Source: Diphasiastrum complanatum (taxonomy: Eukaryota > Streptophyta > Lycopodiopsida > Lycopodiales > Lycopodiaceae). Taken from it: a stretch of 64,000 nucleotides of DNA. A model generated the notes under the pieces. It ran no database searches, had not been told where the DNA came from, and saw only the letters and a list, made by a program, of their open reading frames with translations. Positions 58,610 through 64,000 of the stretch are shown one piece after another. Each line of letters begins with the position of its first letter. The first letter of the stretch is position 1. The position numbers were made by a program, and so were the translations under genes. The stretch spans positions 31,755,777-31,819,776 of the forward strand of contig CM055093.1 of the NCBI GenBank assembly GCA_029204225.1, written 5' to 3'.

Positions 58610-59175
58610 AGTCCTAAAAGATAGCAGGCGACTCTAGGAATATTTGAGGGCACCGATATGGAAGCAAGTGGATCCTTTTTACATGACGCTCAAACGCAGA
58701 AACCCATGGCCGGTGGAAAAGCCTCAAGTGGAGGTAGTAAACTAGCCAGTCATTCCGGGAATTACAGAGAGAACCTCCCCGGATGATCTGAGGCTATAGT
58801 TACTAGACTTCGGGCACAAATACAAGTCAAGTGCCGATCTCTACGTGCAGGAAAGTGCCGAGTATTGCAGATCCATGGCCTTCCTGATGCAGCAAGAGTG
58901 TTTCTGTGATCGAGGTTTGGATCCAATTAGGGTCAACCCAAATATAGCCCTCTAGTCAGAAGAAGACCATGAGATGATGGCCAGGCTATACTACAGAGCG
59001 GCCTTCATGTCGTCACGCTATGTGACCATGGTGGAAGACTGGCAAGAAATGGGCTTCGTAGAAAAAATAAGAGAATATCTGGGGCCCCTTAATTTCAGAA
59101 GTAAGTTTCTCTTCCAAGTTTTTGAAGCCCTGGGCTGGAAGATGAGCGAGCGAAAGCAGACGGCGCGACGATGAG
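58610..59175 (+). pseudogene. G1 accessory ORF, C-terminal segment
   Basis: Reads EYLRAPIWKQVDPFYMTLKR and NPWPVEKPQVEVVN (58640-58740), a stop, FGHKYKSSADLYVQES, YCRSMAFLMQQECF, then from 58974 MMARLYYRAAFMSSRYVTMV and LGPLNFRSKFLFQVFEALGW. The pieces YLRAP and ARLYYRAA have counterparts in G2 (46150 and 45790), the best evidence that this ORF is an inherited part of the element family. Three in-frame stops are present. Confidence 0.5.
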
Positions 59176-59376
59176 GTGAACATGATTCACAAGAAGTGCT
59201 CAAGAGGGCTGGTATGTAGTGGCCAATTGAGGGACTTCCAATTTTGGCGAATAAATTTTGTGGATAATAAGCACCTGGTTTTACGGAAGCGAACGAAAAT
59301 CCACGCTTTTCCAAGTGCCAAGCGGAAGACATCACCGGTGTTGCAGTGGGTTCTGCAACAGATTAGGGGTGGATAA

Positions 59377-60478
59377 TGTTAGTCGATTCTCTAGTGCCGA
59401 GCCAAGCTGAAGACATAAGTTATCTCTCACCCATGACCGAGGATGTCTTAGAAGGAAGAGAGCAGAAGAAGTTGAGAGCCGAGCATGAGAGCCGAGGAAA
59501 TAGTAGCTAGGAAGATAGTGATTAACTATGTGAGCCTACATGGTGTATCCCAAAGAAGGAATGACCATGTAGGAGCTAGTAACATTTCCTTGAATAGTTG
59601 TAATACATGTAGACCCCCCTTAAAATAGTAAGAGTGAGCCACCTTTTGATGGTGACCTCTAGTGGAAGGGCAAATTCCACATGTAATTTCTAGTTTAGTG
59701 GAATTGCCACATGGGCTCCACATGGGCAACCTTCTTGCTTATTTAAGGGCCCCCCTCTCTTGTGAGGGAGCTTTTGATTGTATTTTCAAGTTCTCTTGAG
59801 CTAATAAAGAGGATCCTCCACGAGTTCTTGAAGATCACTAAGCTCCTTGTTCATGGCAATGATCTTGAGTGATATTTCTATGAGCATGCTTGATTCCTTA
59901 CTTGTGGATGAACTAGATTCTTGTTTCTTGTTCTTGCTTAGTTGTGGATTAGCTTCAATTCTTGCTTGTGGAATCTTGTAGAAATCAGCATTCAAGTAAA
60001 CTATAGAGGCTAGAAATGTGGTGTAAATCTTGCATAGTCTTGACATTCTAGTTCTTGATGTTCTTGGATAATTTAGGCATCAAGTAATGTGTGTTTCTTG
60101 ATTCCTAGATTGTTAAATGTTGTTAGGAATCTTGTTTCTTGTTTCTTGAATCTGGTTTTAGTTTCAGTAGCTAATCTAGTTCTTGATTGTTCTTTGATTC
60201 AGTAGTTGGTAGTAGGATCGCTCTCTGTGCTGAATGCTGATCTGCTTGAGCTGTAGATGGTTGCATGGCTAGTGTATGCATGTAGTTGAGTATCGAATTT
60301 GAGTTACCCACTGACAGGCTGAGAAATACGTAATGCATCCCTGAATATTGCTTCTGCTCTGTGAACGTTCTAATAAGAAGAATAATCACAAAGAACCATA
60401 ACAACAAAGGTAATCCTAGAAAGATAAGCAACAAAAAGAGAGAAAAACGTGTTCACAGATTCAGTGAATACGTGAACA
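59377..60478 (+). repeat. 3' LTR of gypsy G1
   Basis: 1102 bp, TGTTAGTCGATTC to ACGTGAACA, preceded by the purine-rich gattaggggtggataa. It is about 97% identical to the 5' LTR by eye, apart from about 45 extra bases near 59412-59456. Confidence 0.88.
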
Positions 60479-61300
60479 ACATTCTAGCTCACTTCTTAGA
60501 GTTGTTTTAGAGATTGCTATTGCGCTATTGCTTATCAGCATTGCACATTAATTCAGACTTTCATTTTAGCTACTTAGAGATAGCATAGAGTACGCAACTT
60601 CAATCTGCAACTTATTGTACTCATTTACTTCTGTTACATTTTCATACTGAATCGATACTATCCTTTATTGCATTCAATTTCGTCTCAGAATGTATGCGTT
60701 TTCTGTATTTCTTCGCGACTAATTCGCGAACAATTTGCGACTAATTATTTGTCTAATAATTTTCAATGCTTAATTGTTTGGCTACGTAATCACTGTAGTA
60801 CTGACGATTTCAAAGTTAGTTACTATAAGATCAAATGTGATTTCTATCACTATTGTTTTGTTTGAAATTGATAGGCGTAGTCATGCATTGTGAAAGAGGA
60901 AGATAGTTTATTCCGCCATGCACGAAGAGTTTTTTTTTTCTAGACACTTGAATTATTTTCATTCGTTTCTTTTCGAGCTAGACCTATCTTCACAACACCA
61001 CTTTCCGACATGTAAGACTAGATGCATCCTTGTTGTCCTTCTCAGAAACTGGTTTGATATTCACTTCGTGATTGCGAATATCCACATCTACCATTGCTAA
61101 TGCTTCTTCTGGTAGATCACTCCAATAGTCACTTGATTGTAGTGCTGTTTTATTTAATTTTTATTAGTAATAGGTGCCTTGGGTAGTTCCACCTTATTAA
61201 CTTTAGCTATTGGCAATTTTTGTGGAGGTTGAGTTGATATCCTTTGTTGGGACGGTCGTAATAGTGGAAACGAATGGATTACTTAGAAAATGGAATGATA
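60479..61300. other. Probable remainder of the copia F LTR, then unassigned sequence
   Basis: 60479 onward continues the text broken at 48063 (shared catt target). The LTR may end near 60672 (ctttattgca). From there to 61300 no gene is seen: short frames (60668-60865, 60918-61100) have no motif. Confidence 0.4.
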
Positions 61301-61315
61301 GAGCAGCTCTGATAT

Positions 61316-61679
61316 GTGTTGTTAATGAGTATTAGCGCAAGTCTCATAGAAAATCATAAAGAGAGATTGCGAAATGATTAGGCATCTGAGACAACCATGC
61401 AATTCTCTATTATTGATATTCTAAACATACAGAAATGTGGAACAATTAGACGTCTATGACATCCATACATTTCTTCATTTATGGAGTACTTGATAGTAGA
61501 GGATAAGGAGTGAGAGGGCTAGGGCGGTGCCTTGGCGGTGTCTTTCCTGTTGAAATTTGCATGTAAAACTGCGGACTATGGCAGAAATAGCTCATTTTTG
61601 CAGACCGCCTTGAGAGAGTGATTTCCTTGAGTGAAGTGGAGGGCACTTAGGATCCGTATGAGTAAGATTAACTCTAACA
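61316..61679 (-). repeat. 3' LTR of copia D
   Basis: The right edge is CTCTAACA at 61679, next to a pyrimidine tract (ctctctcttaag) that is the polypurine tract on the minus strand. On the left, GCTCTGATATGT (61306-61317) resembles the reverse complement of a copia primer site. A primer site belongs on the inner side of a 5' LTR, so this LTR seems also to have served a second element to the left. Confidence 0.6.
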
Positions 61680-62295
61680 CTCTCTCTTAAGCTTACTACT
61701 ACGAATCTGAATTTAAATTGAGATTTAATATACCCACTAAAGTAGAATGTTTCAATGGTTTTGTCAAAATGTCGGCCAACATATCATCTGTATGACAATA
61801 ACTTAGTACAACATCTTTATTCTGAACTTTCTCTCTAAGAAAATGAAATTGAACTCTATATGTTTAGTTTTAGAATGACACCGTGGGTTTAGAGATAGAT
61901 CTCTATAGCTCTGATTATCGCACTGGAGTATAGTTGGACTGGTCTATGAAAATTGCAGATTTTGTAGCAACCTTATGAGCCAAATAATCTCCTTCATTGC
62001 TGATGTAGCTACAGCTTATTAGGATTCTGTAGAGGACAATGAAATGCATATTTGCTTCTTATTGTTTCATGAAATAAGTCCTCATGCAAGGAAACAATTA
62101 TAACTAGACATGGACTTTCTGGTATCAATATCTCCTGCCCAATCTGAGTCTGAATAGGTGACTAATGTGAGTGCAGCTTCTGTATTACCATTATAGAAAA
62201 AGCATAGTGCTTCATAGCTTGAATGTACTTTAATACTCTTTGGAGAGCCTTCCAATGTTGTAAGCTTGGATTGGACATGTATTACAACAATGTGC

Positions 62296-63180
62296 TTACC
62301 GATATGCTAGATCAGGTTGTGTGCAGATCATAGAAGACATTATAGATCCGATTATGGACTGATAAGGGTATTTGCACATCTCTTTTTGTTCTGCTTTAGT
62401 TTTGGGACACATGTCTTTTGATAGTTTGGATCCTGGATCCATGGGTATGTCTATCGGCTTACAGCCCTCCATGCCATATCTGCGAAGTACATTGATTAAA
62501 TAGCCTTCTTGGCCTATATTGATCCTTTTGCTTGCGTGATCTCTGGTGATCTCCATACCAAGTAGGTAATGAACTGGGCCTAAATGAGTCATCTCAAATT
62601 CTGTTGAAAGCAAAGATTTTGTTTCGTACAGTAACTAATTTGAATTGATGATGATCAAAGAATCATCAACGTATAAGGCTATTATGACATGGCTTGACCC
62701 TTTATACTTGAGATACACATTTGAGTATGCAGAGCAAGAAGTAAAGTTGTGCTACAACAAGAAGTGATTAATTCTTTCATACCAGGACCTAGGAGCTTGC
62801 TTGAGGCCATAAAGTGCCTTCTGCAATTTACATAGCATATGCTCCTGACCTTGAAGGACGTAACCTTCTGGTTGATAAATGAAAATATCTTCTTGTATGT
62901 ATCCATGAAGGAATGTTGTCTGGACGTCCATCTGATGAATGTCCAAATCCTTTGCAACAGCTATAGCCAGCAATGTTCAAATAGATTGATGCTTTACCAC
63001 TGGACTGAAAGTGTCAGTGTAATATATTCCATATACTTGCTCATATCCCTTAACCACCAATCGAGCTTTTCAATTGGATATTGATCCATCTGGCTTGAGC
63101 TTTAGCTTGAAGGTCCATCTAGTATCAATAAATTTTGTACCTGAAGGAGGATTAAGAAGACTCCAAGTCTTGTTCTTCAC
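62296..63180 (-). pseudogene. Copia D reverse transcriptase, frameshifted
   Basis: Pieces in order on the minus strand: KARLVVKGYEQVYGIYYTDT (about 63080), LAIAVAKDLDIHQMDVQTTF with LHGYIQEDIFIYQPEGY (62973-62840), KLQKALYGLKQAPRSWYERI, the catalytic YVDDSL (about 62670), then FEMTHLGPVHYLLGMEI and YGMEGCKPIDIPMD (62600-62440). This is the copia polymerase with all main motifs, broken by at least three frame shifts or stops. Confidence 0.85.
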
Positions 63181-63375
63181 CAATGAGTTGTACTCAGCAT
63201 CCATGGCAGCTTGTCTGCATCTAACATTGGCCATGCTTCTGCAACAGATGCAGGTTCATCATGACTGATGAACGTCTAAAGGACGAAACGATCAGGTTGT
63301 TGTCGTTGTCGTTTAGATCTTCGAGCTGCAGGTTCTTCAATAGATGACTCTCCTAGGTGAATGACCAAAATGTCT

Positions 63376-63780
63376 TCAAATTGTGGCTGGGCCAATCGAC
63401 GGTAAATGGAGTTGTTGGGACAAACTCCTGCATTTGCTGCTTTTGCTTAAAGTCGTCTTTAAGAAATACTGTATCACGACTGACTGAGATTTGGCCAGTT
63501 TCAACATCTTAGATGCGGTACGTTTAATGTGATTTGAATAGCCAATAAAAATATACTTACACCTGACTGGGTCTAGCTTCTTCCTCAGATTAGATGATAT
63601 TTTTGCATAGCAGAGACATCCAAACACACGTAGGTGTTTAAGGCTTGGTTTGTAACCATAGTTGGTTTCAAACAGAATTTTAGAGTCAATTGCCTTTGTG
63701 CTGGAATAAGTTTGCAGATAGTAGGTTGTAGAAGTTGCTTCAACCCAAAATTTCTTGGGTAATTGAGCATTTGACATCAT
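63376..63780 (-). pseudogene. Copia D integrase C-terminal fragment
   Basis: 134 codons with LPKKFWVEATSTTYYLQTYS, YGYKPSLKHLRVFGCLCYAK and DPVRCKYIFIGYSN, then a frame change. It parallels the integrase part of the chimeric frame at 1840-2351 almost residue for residue, which links elements B and D. Confidence 0.8.
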
Positions 63781-64000
63781 GGATCATGTTGCTTCCAACA
63801 GAGTTGGATTTTGTCTTTCAGCTACACTGTTCTGTTGCTGTGTGTGGATGGCAGTCAACTGATGGGCACGCCACATGAAGATAAGTAGTCTGCCATTTCA
63901 TCAGGCATGTACTCTCCTCCTGAATCAGAACACATGGTCTTGATCTTCTGACCAATTTGAGTCTCAACAAACTGTTTAAACACTTTGAAACAGTTGAATG

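Larger units (their letters stand above)
48064..60478 (+). mobile_element. Gypsy element G1, full span with both LTRs (12.4 kb)
   Basis: 5' LTR 48064-49120, tRNA-Asp-like primer site at 49123, minisatellite leader, gag (about 50141-50930), pol (51180-53960: reverse transcriptase, RNase H, integrase), two more minisatellite blocks (54420-54850 and 55445-55790), an accessory ORF region (55830-59175), a purine-rich tract and the 3' LTR (59377-60478). Flanks are gcatt and acatt, a 5-bp target duplication with one mismatch. Primer type, size and the RT and integrase text point to the non-chromodomain (Athila/Tat) side of plant gypsy elements. Frame shifts, a stop before integrase and missing protease make it non-autonomous. 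Confidence 0.88.
61316..64000 (-). mobile_element. Copia element D, 3' half, runs off the right edge
   Basis: On the minus strand from the right edge: integrase core and glutamate region (64000-63800), integrase C-terminus (63780-63376; HLRVFGCLCY, KYIFIGYS), reverse transcriptase (about 63180-62300), RNase H (about 62290-61720, heavily broken), polypurine tract and LTR. It is the same family as element B at 1840-3583, from near-identical integrase C-termini. Numerous frame shifts show it is dead. Confidence 0.85.

Noticed and set aside
55830-59175. Envelope gene making G1 an endogenous retrovirus-like element
   Set aside because: No signal peptide or membrane-spanning segment was found; the visible parts are coiled coil and Pro/Ser-rich.

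Overview
The window is nuclear DNA of a land plant. Three things show this: a spliced F-box/leucine-rich-repeat gene of the COI1 (jasmonate co-receptor) family, many plant Ty1/copia and Ty3/gypsy retrotransposons, and a host intron of about 9.7 kb filled with transposon debris. The long intron and TE load suggest a large genome. COI1-B has valine at the position that is alanine in Arabidopsis COI1 and valine in the liverwort receptor. This is weakly consistent with a non-seed lineage such as a lycophyte or fern, but the species cannot be fixed from the sequence.

Layout. 1-7.4 kb: a patchwork of at least three broken copia elements (A and B on the minus strand; C on the plus strand with its 5' LTR and primer-binding site). 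7.4-11.6 kb: no recognisable gene. 11.6-24.9 kb: duplication block A, with exons 2 and 3 of COI1-like copy A (12255-13721), interrupted at about 18.9-23.7 kb by a nested insertion (LINE-like ORF, solo-LTR-like repeat, copia E). 25-29 kb: degenerate ORFs (one DUF7869-like), a hairpin repeat, a GC-rich inverted-repeat element and a 58-bp tandem duplication. 29731-41354: COI1-B, apparently complete, with three exons giving 574 residues. Its first intron (30222-39878) holds an LTR-like repeat, a hAT-type transposase remnant, a 1.7-kb terminal-inverted-repeat element and a gypsy remnant. 39.15-44.6 kb: duplication block B, the counterpart of block A without the nested insertion. 44.8-47.0 kb: the 3' end of a gypsy element (G2, minus). 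47.06-48.06 kb: the 3' end of copia F, with a 100-bp TC run. 48064-60478: a full-span 12.4-kb gypsy element (G1, plus) with both LTRs, apparently inserted in the copia F LTR. 61.3-64.0 kb: the 3' part of copia D (minus), running off the window.

How the parts relate. The only host genes I can support are the two COI1-like copies. In known plants COI1 is the substrate receptor of an SCF ubiquitin ligase; it binds the jasmonate ligand and JAZ repressors and directs JAZ degradation. The copies lie in the same orientation in a segmental tandem duplication that extends well past the gene. They differ at ligand-pocket positions, and copy A has no visible first exon, so neo-functionalisation or decay of A is the main biological question. 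The most unusual transposon is G1: a 25-bp-period minisatellite occurs both before gag and after pol, a long accessory ORF region after pol seems to be shared with G2, and protease is missing although the LTRs are about 97% identical by eye.
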